Positions 9,001 to 17,987 of a DNA stretch of 64,000 nt are shown piece by piece. Position 1 is the stretch's first letter, and each line of letters starts with the position of its first letter. Both the position numbers and the translations under genes were made by a program. Source of the stretch: Selaginella moellendorffii (taxonomy: Eukaryota; Streptophyta; Lycopodiopsida; Selaginellales; Selaginellaceae); contig NW_003314261.1 in the NCBI RefSeq assembly GCF_000143415.4, positions 2,181,266 to 2,245,265 on the forward strand, in the 5' to 3' direction. The notes under the pieces were generated by a model that was given only the letters and a program-made list of their open reading frames with translations, made no database searches and had not been told where the DNA came from.

Positions 9001-11665
9001 TCCGCCGCAGTTGTACTCGACAACACATTTGCCCTTGGAGTCGGAAGCAGGTGACCCACCCGCTATTGCATTGAAGACCCAGCTGAGCATTTCCCATGCT
9101 GCACCTAGAGCTTTCTTTGGATTCGAAAGCTCCATAGCCGTCTTTAGTTCCTCAGGCACGGGTAAATTGACCTCCCTCAGATCAATTTGATCGGCCTTGT
9201 CGAACGAAGCTGGGAAGTCACTCCAGTCCCACTCTGCTGCAGGACCAATAACAAGGGCGAGTGTGAAGATGCGGACATTCGTTGGTATCTTCTTCTTAGC
9301 CATTATCCCATGGATTTCCCACATCTCCTTGCCTTTCAACCGAGCCTTCACCTTGTTCAAGGCCTTCCAGAACTTGTGATAGGATTCGGAGTCGTAGATC
9401 ATATAGTGGACTGAAGATTCCACCTCCGCAAGTCCCACCATTAAGTCAATGATGGAGCTGACTTCGTCTGCATGAGTGATCTCCTCGTTTGTGAAGTCCA
9501 TCACACAAAAGATGTTCTTGACCTGCTCATCTCCGCGGGAAACGATGCTCCTCCACCTTTGATCCTCATCCGAATTCACGTATACCCGGTAAGGTTCTCG
9601 ATAGGCCTCTGCTGCGGGGTCGAGCTGTTTCTGAAGCCGGCGGTCAACATCCCTCTTAATGAAATTTAGATACTGATCCAACTTCTCAGCTTTACTTTTC
9701 GTGGCATCCCGCAGCAGATCGATGAACTTGGGGTCCCCCTTCACGTACTCGTCGATGTCTTCATTTGACAACTCCAGCGCTTCCATCATCTCTTGCGTGG
9801 TGTTGATGCTCACCCTCTCCACGGCCACTTGCTCAAAGATCCAATCCTTCAATAGCGCACGAACTCTCAGAGTCGTGCACAAGTCCTCGTATGTCACAAT
9901 ATGGCCGGGAGTCATTTTGGTCTTGTTGAAGACTACCTCACCACGTAGAAGAGCATTAGCCACTGTCAGAAGGTCGTCGTCGTCTAGAGACAGCGAGAAA
10001 CGCAAGGCGTTGAGCTTCAAATCATTGGGCTTCCGGCCGTCCTCCACACCCATTGAGTTTAGCAACTCCCCGTCATGGTACCTCCTCAGCACATCTACCC
10101 ATTTGTCAAAAACAACTTTTGTCGCGAGTTGAATGTTATGGATGCTGAGTGTGTCATGACCCCCAGTGTTTTCGAGAGAAGACTCGAGAATTCCTGCAAT
10201 GGAAATGGCATGAGGCCACATGCTATGCAACATGCAACGAGGCTTACCTGCCAGGCGCTAGTTGCTAGTGCACGTCCTTGTCCTGGTTTTTGTGGCTTCT
10301 TCAGTTGAACCCAGAGCTTCCGTGTTCGTGCCAATATCTCTTGCAGACCCGATTTGTAGCACGTTTCTTACTTGACATTCTGCGTGTGGGAGATGTATAT
10401 GATAGATCGAAGGGGCGAGTTGCCTTTTATCAGGCGGACAACTCTTGTCTTGAAGACTTTCTTCACCTCCTCGCCCACCATAATATCCACAACTATCTCT
10501 TGCATCGCCAAGCTAGAATGCTGCCCGGAGACGGCATAGAATTGGATGTTCTGATCATCCAACACCTTCCTATTGATCAAGTCTGGAAACCTCATCTCGC
10601 CCTTCATTGTTCGGTAGTAAGGGATCACGTCTGCAATGTCGGGTGTTACTGGACTTGCCAGCATCTTCTGCTTCAGTTTCTCCACCCACTCATCAAATAC
10701 TAGCCTGTGGTTGTATTTGCTTTGGATGTCGATACGGCTCACGTCGATTGTATATACTTTGTTGGAATAGTAACAAGTACTATTATCTGCGATGATTTTT
10801 GCTGCCTCTTCTTGCTCTTTCTGCTCTTTGTGGCTCTTCTTTTTGGTGGGTGTAGTGTTCGAACCCGAGGCAATGGCATCACCGAGTAGCTTCTTTTTTG
10901 GAGCAGGAGAGTCGGACGTCGGCTTGAGCTTGACCACCCTTTTCTGCTTTGGGGTAGTTTCCAGATCGACCCCCTTCCCCTTCACTTCGCAAACTGGAGG
11001 CACTCTCAACGGCTCAATGTTGGAATATAGTTTTTGAACATCGCTGTAGGTGAGGTCCGTGGATTCCATGTGATCTTCATAGACCCGCAGCGTCTTTGAA
11101 ATTGTGGGCCTCCTGGACAACCTCTCCCTAGCTCCCTCTAGGAATTCCTCATAGCCGCTGCCCCCCTCCGGGAAGCCGCTAGGATGTGCAAGGTGGATCT
11201 TGAAGGCGGACGCTGTCTCTACCACAAGTGCCAGTCCATATTCTTGCATGGAACTGCATGGAGTGTCTGACACTTGGATGAGGATCCCCATGCATTCTTT
11301 TCTCCCACCATCTGTGTTGTACAGCCTCAGATCCTCGCCTTCCATCCCAAAAGTCCAACTGGTGAGCTCCTCCCCCTTCTCTACATCCACATTGACAGTG
11401 GCTGGAAGAAGAACGCAATTCCTCGCCTGTTCAGAAATGCACAATAATTAGAGCTAACAGATGAAAAGCTAGCAGCTAGAAATAACGTAAGGCCACACGC
11501 CATTCACCACTGCATCAGATGTCTTGAGGCTGCATCCTAAGATGGCATGAGGCTACACGCCATCTGTAACCGGACTGCACTCGAGAGCCCAATCGGTGCA
11601 TGCCAATGTTGTTACTGAATAGCATGTGGCCTCATGCCATTTTCTACTTGGCCTAAAAGACTTAC
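6066..11665 (-). CDS. Multi-exon gene: ParB-like domain, acidic linker and FCP1-like HAD domain
   Basis: Exons inferred from splice signals and phase: 11571-11614, 11508-11536, 10372-11426, 10248-10339, 8871-10193, 8734-8820, 8606-8695, 8413-8556, 7829-8365, 7758-7772 (15 nt), 7611-7718, 6976-7563, 6066-6928. A further 5' exon ends at 11666 and its start codon is not resolved. Phases agree at every junction. The first part has a ParB/sulfiredoxin-like motif (VSGQHSSLAMQ, then YISHTQN). The middle is Lys/Ser- and Asp/Glu-rich (about 7.9-8.7 kb). The last exon has FCP1/NIF-type HAD motifs: FDLNGVLF (the usual second Asp is Asn), GVWTSM and IIDDSP. The predicted protein is about 1,350 residues. 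There is one in-frame TAG at 10258-10260. The function is unknown. Residence beside a transposase suggests an element-encoded accessory protein. The HAD call is firmer than the ParB call, and two separate genes cannot be excluded. Confidence 0.6.
7087..7108. repeat. Exonic copy of the 22-bp palindrome
   Basis: Ten-bp arms ATGGCATGTG and CACATGCCAT match perfectly around a central GG. It lies in the acidic/Pro-rich exon of the HAD gene and encodes (minus strand) part of EMACAHMPSD. The neighbouring copy encodes EMACDHTPSE, so the motif also generates a peptide repeat. Confidence 0.8.
7162..7183. repeat. Perfect 22-bp exonic palindrome
   Basis: Half-site ATGGCGTGTGA is followed directly by its exact reverse complement, so all 22 bases pair. 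It is the most regular copy and lies in coding sequence of the HAD gene, 75 bp from the copy at 7087. Confidence 0.85.
8366..8412 (-). other. 47-nt intron built around the palindrome
   Basis: On the minus strand it starts GTAATGCC and ends TTCATTGCAG; the motif occupies 8375-8396. Splicing joins ...GNEKMI to DQGLSESSQ in phase 1, and both flanking exons are open in that frame only if this segment is removed. Confidence 0.8.
8557..8605 (-). other. 49-nt intron built around the palindrome
   Basis: GTACAAAT...CCTTGCAG on the minus strand, motif at 8566-8587. Phase 1; the join gives ...SNRKKG then DTSSKAKQ. The motif lies immediately before the 3' splice site, as in the intron at 8366-8412. Confidence 0.8.
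8696..8733 (-). other. 38-nt intron, more than half of it palindrome
   Basis: GTAAGGTC...GATTATAG on the minus strand with the motif at 8707-8728. Phase 1; the join gives ...SSQPAQ then DRCEYSET. Only about 16 nt of the intron lie outside the repeat. Confidence 0.78.
10194..10247 (-). other. 54-nt intron containing the palindrome
   Basis: GTAAGCCTCG...CCATTGCAG on the minus strand, motif at 10205-10226. Phase 1. The upstream exon carries the gene's single in-frame TAG 10 nt before the donor site. Confidence 0.72.
11427..11507 (-). other. 81-nt intron with palindrome at the 5' splice site
   Basis: Minus strand GTGAATGG...CTGAACAG. The motif (11482-11503) begins only about four bases after the GT donor; other copies sit near the acceptor. 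Phase 0; the join gives ...KTSDAV then ARNCVLLP. Confidence 0.7.
11537..11570 (-). other. 34-nt intron, 22 nt of it palindrome
   Basis: Minus strand GTTACAG, then the motif (11542-11563), then CTTAG. Removing it keeps the frame open (...RVQSG then CSLKTSDAV). Very short for a plant intron and almost entirely made of the repeat. Confidence 0.65.
11615..11665 (-). other. 51-nt intron containing the palindrome
   Basis: A consensus donor GTAAGTC and acceptor CTATTCAG on the minus strand; motif at 11619-11640. Phase 2; the join gives ...PPFGFK C NNIGMH. It is the most 5' intron that could be placed confidently. Confidence 0.7.
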
Positions 11666-11879
11666 CATTTGAAGCCGAATGGAGGCGTGACAATCGAGGC
11701 CGAACTCGCTGGCGAATGTGCACTATGTGTGCAGCGGGAGTCGTAGCAGGAAGGCTACTCTGCCACTTGCAGTTGGAGAGTGTCACTGAAATCTCCCGAG
11801 ACGCCAACTGGGCTGCGTGTGGGTGTCCGGAGTGGTGCGGCGGAGTTGGCGGCGAAGTTACAAACTGGGTGTGTCTTGA

Positions 11880-12060
11880 AGTGGACGCCGATGCACACGA
11901 GCGCGATGCGAGGCGCGAGTGTGATGCAAGCGCTAGTGGACGCCGATGCACACGAGAAACCTATAGAGAAGGTAGATGAGCGCGAATGTGAGCGTGATCG
12001 CGATGCGAGCGCGAGTGTGCAAGCATGAGTACGATGCAAAACCTAACCTCACACGCACAA
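11880..12060. repeat. GC-rich degenerate short repeats
   Basis: The string GTGGACGCCGATGCACACGA occurs at about 11881 and again at about 11936, among further GCGCGAGTG/GCGATGCGA units. The reading frames here are low-complexity Arg/His/Ser/Ala and do not look like a conserved protein. The segment lies at the 5' end of the minus-strand gene. Confidence 0.6.
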
Positions 12061-12690
12061 AATGTCACGACGGTTGGTAATCCCGCAACGTCATCATTCC
12101 TCGGACTTGGGCACCACCATTAATTTCTGGATCGCCACGCACATGCATGCACGTGAAATCCAAAAGAAATCCGCAACATCATCATTCCTTGGACTACATG
12201 CACACGAAATCCAAAAGAAAGATCATGATTGGGATATCATTTAATACCCTCGCTATATTTATACCATGCATGATTGGATATTCCAAAGCATCTTGTATTT
12301 CCAAAAATGCCAGATGTTTAGCTAAATAAAGAATGGTATACAATGTCCTTCTTGATGACTCTGCAAAGAAGCATCTTGATCGGACACCACATGAGACCAC
12401 ATGAGCCTTACAATGTTTCAGGGGCATTTGCCATAGATCCGACCGTTATTTTGCTCCAAGATTCTACAATTTGGTGTGCATTGACCTTTCCATCGACACT
12501 GCAAAGGGACATCACAATCAGATGCGAGATCACAAGAAACCAACTTCACTAACTCTGGTTTCACCAAGATCTACGTAAGGAGTTATGAAATGAAAGGACC
12601 CTTTCTATTGAAATGTGTTTATGGTCCTGACATATCAAAGGATTTTGCATCAAGTTCTGTATTTGCATGTTTATCAAGCTACTGAATTGC

Positions 12691-12716
12691 TAAACCCTAA
12701 ACCCTAAACCCTAAAC
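12691..12716. repeat. Interstitial telomere-type repeat, copy 1
   Basis: Three CCCTAAA units with partial ends, identical to the plant telomere repeat. It lies inside the duplicated unit, so its second copy at 13561 is a result of that duplication. Confidence 0.85.
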
Positions 12717-13560
12717 ATCTGGCAAATACTGCGTGAAGTAAGATGCCCTTTCTGGGCAAATGCTGTAAGAGGCAGATGCCGAGCAGTTACACGGCGAATA
12801 ATCTTGGCGCGGATCGCTGATATGGCATGGCAAAGTTTGAATCACTGACATGGCACAGCTGGATCGAGGCAAGGACATGATGTGACAAAGTTCAACGTCC
12901 GACAGCAAAGTCTAAAAGCTACTCAGTTTGAAATTTGTCAGAGGAATTATAAGATCTGGTTTGTCAGAGGATTTGATGTGATGTTCAAGCGTGTGGGCTC
13001 ATGCAATTTTGATCCCAAAAAATGCACCAAAAAATGCTCGGCGTCATTTGGCGTTATCTCTTGAATGGTGTGGGGCCGCATGCCATTTTCAGGGGCACAT
13101 AGGAGTATAGTCCTAGAATATTCTGACATGCGCGAGATTTTTTTGAGTTTTCTGGAGATCCAACCGTTAGATTGCAACTAGATTTTACAGAATGGTATAC
13201 AATGTCTTTTTTGATGACCCTGCAAAGAAGCATTTCTATCGGACACCACATGAGACCACACGAGCCTTACAATGTTTCAAGGGCATTTGCCATAGATCCG
13301 ACCGTTATTTTGCTCCAAGATTTTACAGTTTGGTGTGCATTGACTTTTCCATCGACACTGAAAAGGGACATCACAATCAGATGCGGGATCACAAGAAACT
13401 AACTTCACTAACTCTGGTTTCACCAAGATCTACGTAAAGAGTTATGAAATGAAAGGACCCTCTTTATTGAAATGTGTTTATGGTCCTAAGGGCATTGTGA
13501 CATATCAAAGGATTTTGCATCAAGTTCTATATTTGCATGTTTATCAAGCTACTGAATTGC

Positions 13561-13586
13561 TAAACCCTAAACCCTAAACCCTAAAC
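13561..13586. repeat. Interstitial telomere-type repeat, copy 2
   Basis: Same 26-bp CCCTAAA tract as at 12691, 870 bp further on, within the second copy of the duplicated unit. Confidence 0.85.
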
Positions 13587-14450
13587 ATATGGCAAATGTT
13601 GCGTGAAGAAAGATGCCCTTTATGGGCAAATGCTGTAAGAGGCAGATGCCGAGCAGATATATCTCAGGCTAGCGAAGGGGACAAACGAAAGCTAGCTATA
13701 AACATGACAGGATGCAAATAGATTACTAGGCTGGTCCTGCGAAAATCAAAAACCATAATTGAAAACATTGAAAATGCAAAAAGAAAGGTTTATAATATTT
13801 TTGAATTTTAAGCAACCAAAGGAATGTAAGTAGGGCATGTGTTTGTAAGTTTAAAAATGCCTCAACCACTTAAATTCCCAAGAAAATAAAGCTGTTTCTA
13901 TTTTTAGCACAGGTAAACTTTATAGCGTGTGGGCTCATGCAATTTTGAACCCAAAAATGCACCAAAAAATGCTCAACTAGCATTATTCTTTGAATGGCAT
14001 GTGGCCTTATATTGCCATAAATGGACGTACACACACAGCATAATTATTCCTTTACACGGCGAATAATCTTGGCATGGATTGCTGACACGGCATGGCAAAG
14101 TTCGAATCACTAACATGGCATAGCTGGATCGAGGCAAGGACATGATGTGACAAAGTTCAACCTCCGACAGCAAAGTCTAGAAGCTACTCAGTTTGAAATT
14201 TGTCAGAGGAATCATAAGATCTGGTTTGTCAGAGGATTTGATGTGACGTTCAAGCGTGTGTTATTTTTGAATTCTCGAACTCATTCCTAAGTCTATCATT
14301 TTTGTGCGCCGTGTTCTTGGTTCCGCTGAGCGTAGTGAGCACTGCTTGTGTAAGCGGCGTTGTGAGCTGTGGTTTATGCGTCTACAAGCGGTTGCGGCAT
14401 TGCGAGCGCCATTGCAAGCGGCAGTTTATGCGAGTGGCAGTTTGTGCGAG

Positions 14451-14510
14451 CGGCGCTACGAGCAGTTGCGGTGTTGCGAACGGCGCTACGAGTAGTTGCG
14501 GTGTTGCGAG
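14451..14510. repeat. Two tandem 30-bp GC-rich repeats
   Basis: Unit 14451-14480 and unit 14481-14510 differ at only two positions; both start CGGCGCTACGAG and contain GTTGCGGTGTTGCGA. Looser related units extend to the left to about 14370. They lie about 370 bp upstream of the transposase start. Confidence 0.85.
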
Positions 14511-14608
14511 CAACACTGTCTTTGGTGTGGCTACCGCTTCCTCTTGATATTCAGCACTTGTGCTTCCTGGTATGTTCACCATGGAATGGCTTAGGACCAC
14601 ATTTAGAA

Positions 14609-14798
14609 ATGGCATGAGGCCACATGCCATCTTGGGCCCTTGCAATTTCATTGCTAGCATATTGTCATATATGTTTTTACTTGCCTGCAGTTGTGTGTAT
14701 ATCAAGATGGCATGAGGCCTCATGCCAATTTTGTGAATGCGAAATTTCACGTGGGTGTCAATAGCATGTTTGAATAATGGCATGTGGCCTCATGCTAT
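14609..14798. promoter_or_regulatory. Cluster of three palindromes upstream of the transposase
   Basis: Motif copies at 14609-14630, 14707-14728 and 14777-14798 lie 80-270 bp before the ATG at 14881, spaced about 98 and 70 bp apart. The middle copy has a perfect 20-bp core. A degenerate fourth copy may lie at about 14584. Their position suggests binding sites for the element's own protein or a promoter/5' UTR function; this is inferred from position only. Confidence 0.5.
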
Positions 14799-14880
14799 TG
14801 AGGTTGTTTGGTATGTTATGATTTAGGCCATTCTCCAATCATTTTTTGTATGGTCTTAACTTCTTTTCTGCACTTTCAGA

Positions 14881-17800
14881 ATGGCCTTCAGGGTTGGGGA
14901 AAAGGTTTACATTTTGAATGGTGGGAAGAGAGTTGCAAAAGGGACCTTTGTGTCTATGGATCGGAACTTTGTTATACACTGTCAAAGGCTTGGGGAAGGC
15001 AATGCTGCTGTATCAGTAGAGACTGTCTTCGATGGGAATGTGGTCGCTATTGAACGAGGAGAGATGGTCGTCAGGGTAAATGTTGTTGTTGCCTTGAAAA
15101 ATCTTCAGAAGAAAGCAGATGTTGGGGACAGCGCAAGTGCGACGCATGTTCCCTCCGTGGATCTTAAGAACCGTGCTACATGGATTCAGGCAAAGGTTTT
15201 TCTAAACAACCCCGAGGGGGAGGTGGTAGCTGAGGGCTTAGCCACAGTTGTCAATCCAAGAGATGCGGTTGCTAATCAAGAATTGGGCTGGGATGATATT
15301 GGAGTTGCGATTTTAGAGGTTGTTGACACAGAAGAAAACAGTTTGACTATTGGAAGTATTGTGCAGTGGAAATTGAGGCACTTAGTGTTTGAGAATGTGA
15401 AGGATTCACAATCAAACACCACTACAACTGATGACAGAACATCTCTTCATGGGAAAAGAAAGTACACCTTCCTAAAGCGTAACCAAAGGGATCTGAGCAA
15501 CGAACCAAAAAGGCAGAAAATGGCGATGGAGGTTCGAATGGTCTCGACAGTTGCTTGTTGCAAGAGGAGGTGCTATCAACATGCTGATTGGGATGCTATT
15601 GAAGAGGAGAGAGCAAGATACAAGACATTGTCCTGGAAGGCAGCTCGCAATTTTGTGTATGAGGCATTACGGTCATCTGTTGATGATTCAGAATATCAGG
15701 TGGGGGGCATGGTCTTCCAGAGGGGTTTGGTCTGCATGAAGGCATGGAGAATCATTTATGGAGTCCCTCAAACCACATTCTATAGAATCAAAACTGAGTT
15801 CGAGGAACAAAGGGTTCAACAGGCAGTCCATGGGAACGACGGTATGCACAAAACCAGGGGTCATGTTGTATATGGAGAGGCAATCTTCAAGAGGTTTGTC
15901 GAGACATGTAGCGAGCAGCAACCACATAAAACCCGCCTCTTGGAAGATGGAACACGAGACACCCAACGAGTTCTCCCTTCCATGTATACCAAGGGGGCCA
16001 TATTGGAAGATGTGAATCGGGAACTCCAGAGTAATGGCTACAGGAAGCTGAGCCAATCTAGATTTAGTAGATTGTGGAGCAACAAGTTCAGGGATGTGAG
16101 TATAGGAAAGTACTCCAGCTTTTCAAAGTGTGACGAGTGCACTGCTATCAAAATGGCTTTGTCGAAGAATTCTTGCAACGCTCAAGAGTGAGAGACGTTG
16201 GTTAGAAGGCGGCTCGACCACAACATCGAGCAGAGAAGCTGCAAGACTGCATATTATCATAACAGGATTCTCTCCATGGAGAGACCTAACTCTTACCTCT
16301 GCATCATCCACGACAAAATGGACCAGAAAAAGACGTGCTTACCTCGACTCAATCCTGCCCCCAAGGCAATCTCTTCATCCATGCAGCTGCCTGTGTCTCT
16401 ATTTGGCATAATCGCTCATGGGCATGGTGCCCAGAACTATGGGAACTTCTTTGTACCTCTATGGGGTGGCGGGGGTGCAAACATGATGATTGCGTCCCTA
16501 GCAAAACACTTAAGGTCTCTGCAAAGTGTGCAGACTGAGCTGAACAGCTAACCCTTGCATAAGGCCCTTGTCGATCGAACCCCATACAGGGTTCAGCTGG
16601 AGGAGGAGCAAAGGCTTGCAGTATCGCGTGGGGCCCCATGCCATCCCAGTGAATATGTTGGCCGTCAGATTGTAGGGTTATCACGTGAGGCCTCATGCCA
16701 TTCCGACGAGGCTGGTCGCCCGGTGAATGCACAGCCTCATCCAAACGAAGCAGAATCTCAAAGAAGTTCTTGCGGCCGATGTGGCCTTCCACCCCATCTT
16801 CTGCTCCAAACAGACAATGCTGGCAGTGAGAACAAAAACATGTACGTCTTCACGTACTTGGCGATGCTTGTTGCCAAAGGCATATTTGAAACGGTTACAC
16901 TTGGCTTTCTCATGGTTGGGCACACTCATGAAGACGTCGATGCCATGTTCAGTCACCTGGCAGAGTCCCTCCGGCGATCCAATGTCCTCACCCTCCCACA
17001 ACTCTACGATGAATTCCAAAATTGCATCAAAGGCACTGTTGAAGCTGCACTTGTGACAGAGGTTCCAGACTTTAAGGGGTTTGTAAGAGGCTACATCAGG
17101 GACGGATCCGAAACGCTGATTGGCCACTCCAAGCCTCTTCAGTTTCATTTCAGCATGCGTGACGGTGCTCCAGTGATGAGGTACAAGATGAGAGAATGGG
17201 ACACAGTGTGGCTGCCAGTGGATGGCATTGAACTCTTCAAGAGAGATCCCATAACTGGGGAACCTATGATTCCTCAGGGTTCCCCACGGCCGATGCACCC
17301 GGATGGACTCAAAGACCAGGAAAGTATAGTGGCCGGGATTAGACAGCATATTGCCTTCTGGAAGAGGGGGTTGGTGTTTGGTGGAGAATCTTATTTTAAG
17401 AGGTGCAAGCCTTTGCTCGAATACTGGGAGAAGATTATATCTGCTATCCAAAATGGGCCGGTTGTATATGAAGAATTGGAAGAGTCCTTTTGGCCAGAAC
17501 CCAGAGCACCAGATAGTAGTGGAACAATGTCCTCTGGAAATGCAGTGACAGATAACGATGTTGAGGATCACTATTGTGGGCCGAGGAACAAGAAGCCGGA
17601 TTCAGCATTCAATCCAGTACAGGTCTGCAAAGGAATGGTCGTGCTTGTCAGACCCAGTAATAAAAAACAAATGATATGGGTGGGGCACTGCATCACTGAT
17701 GCAGAGGAGGACGCGGAAACTAACTCCTTCAATGTAACTGTGGAGTGGTTCAAGCCAAGTTCCGGATATACGAAGGATTGCCTAGAAAAGAGATGGGTGC

Positions 17801-17987
17801 TGAATCCAAGGGATCCCAGTATGAGCATATCGGTGGATAATGTTGTGCATGGTTGGATGCGGAAGCAGAGTGCCACCATCACCTTGCCAGACCATGCAAG
17901 AGATGCAACAAGAGCATTCATAACCCGGGTTCAAGGTGAGATTCATTAATATTCCTTTATTAAGTTTCTAATGTATTTTATTTCAAG
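14881..17987 (+). CDS. DDE transposase, DUF7869-like plant/moss family, with nonsense codons
   Basis: One frame runs from the ATG at 14881 to 17949, broken only by TGA at 16189-16191 and TAA at 16549-16551. The N-terminal third has two regions resembling domains of plant En/Spm-like transposases (VAKGTF...; VVAEGLATVVNPRD...; IGSIVQWKL). The catalytic region has IIHDKMDQKKTCLP at about 16300, then LLLQTDNAGSENKN at about 16800 and FLMVGHTHEDVDAMF at about 16905. These match the motif order (HDKMD, LDN..ENKN, GHTHxDID) of a family abundant in mosses and Selaginella. The stretch 16530-16780 has two palindromes, about 75 extra residues and a probable frameshift, so it may be intronic. A 3' intron (GTGAGATTC...TTTCAAG) ends at 17987 and leads to a short exon. 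Probably inactive as it stands. Confidence 0.7.
16623..16644. repeat. Palindrome inside the transposase reading frame (first)
   Basis: ATCGCGTGGGG followed by CCCCATGCCAT. It lies in the poorly conserved spacer between the first and second catalytic Asp regions, where homologues have no counterpart. It may be part of an intron. Confidence 0.7.
16680..16701. repeat. Palindrome inside the transposase reading frame (second)
   Basis: ATCACGTGAGG followed by CCTCATGCCAT, 57 bp after the previous copy and in the same non-conserved spacer. Confidence 0.7.

Larger units (their letters stand above)
12330..14262. repeat. Tandem duplication in the divergent control region
   Basis: A unit of about 860 bp (about 12330-13185) is repeated from about 13186. 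The second copy runs to 13656, is interrupted by about 395 bp (13657-14051), then resumes at 14052-14262 with the part matching about 12787-12995. The interrupting piece itself contains a rearranged copy of 12986-13086, including two palindromes. No convincing gene is visible. It lies between the two divergent genes and could be regulatory or the site of element rearrangement. Confidence 0.75.

Noticed and set aside
11553-11951. 132-codon minus-strand open frame
   Set aside because: It reads through an intron with a consensus donor, does not match the phase of downstream exons, and is Ser/His/Arg/Ala low complexity.
14302-14547. Small Cys/Ser/Val-rich protein upstream of the transposase
   Set aside because: The frame is produced by 30-bp GC-rich tandem repeats that are open in several frames; no start context or similarity supports a gene.
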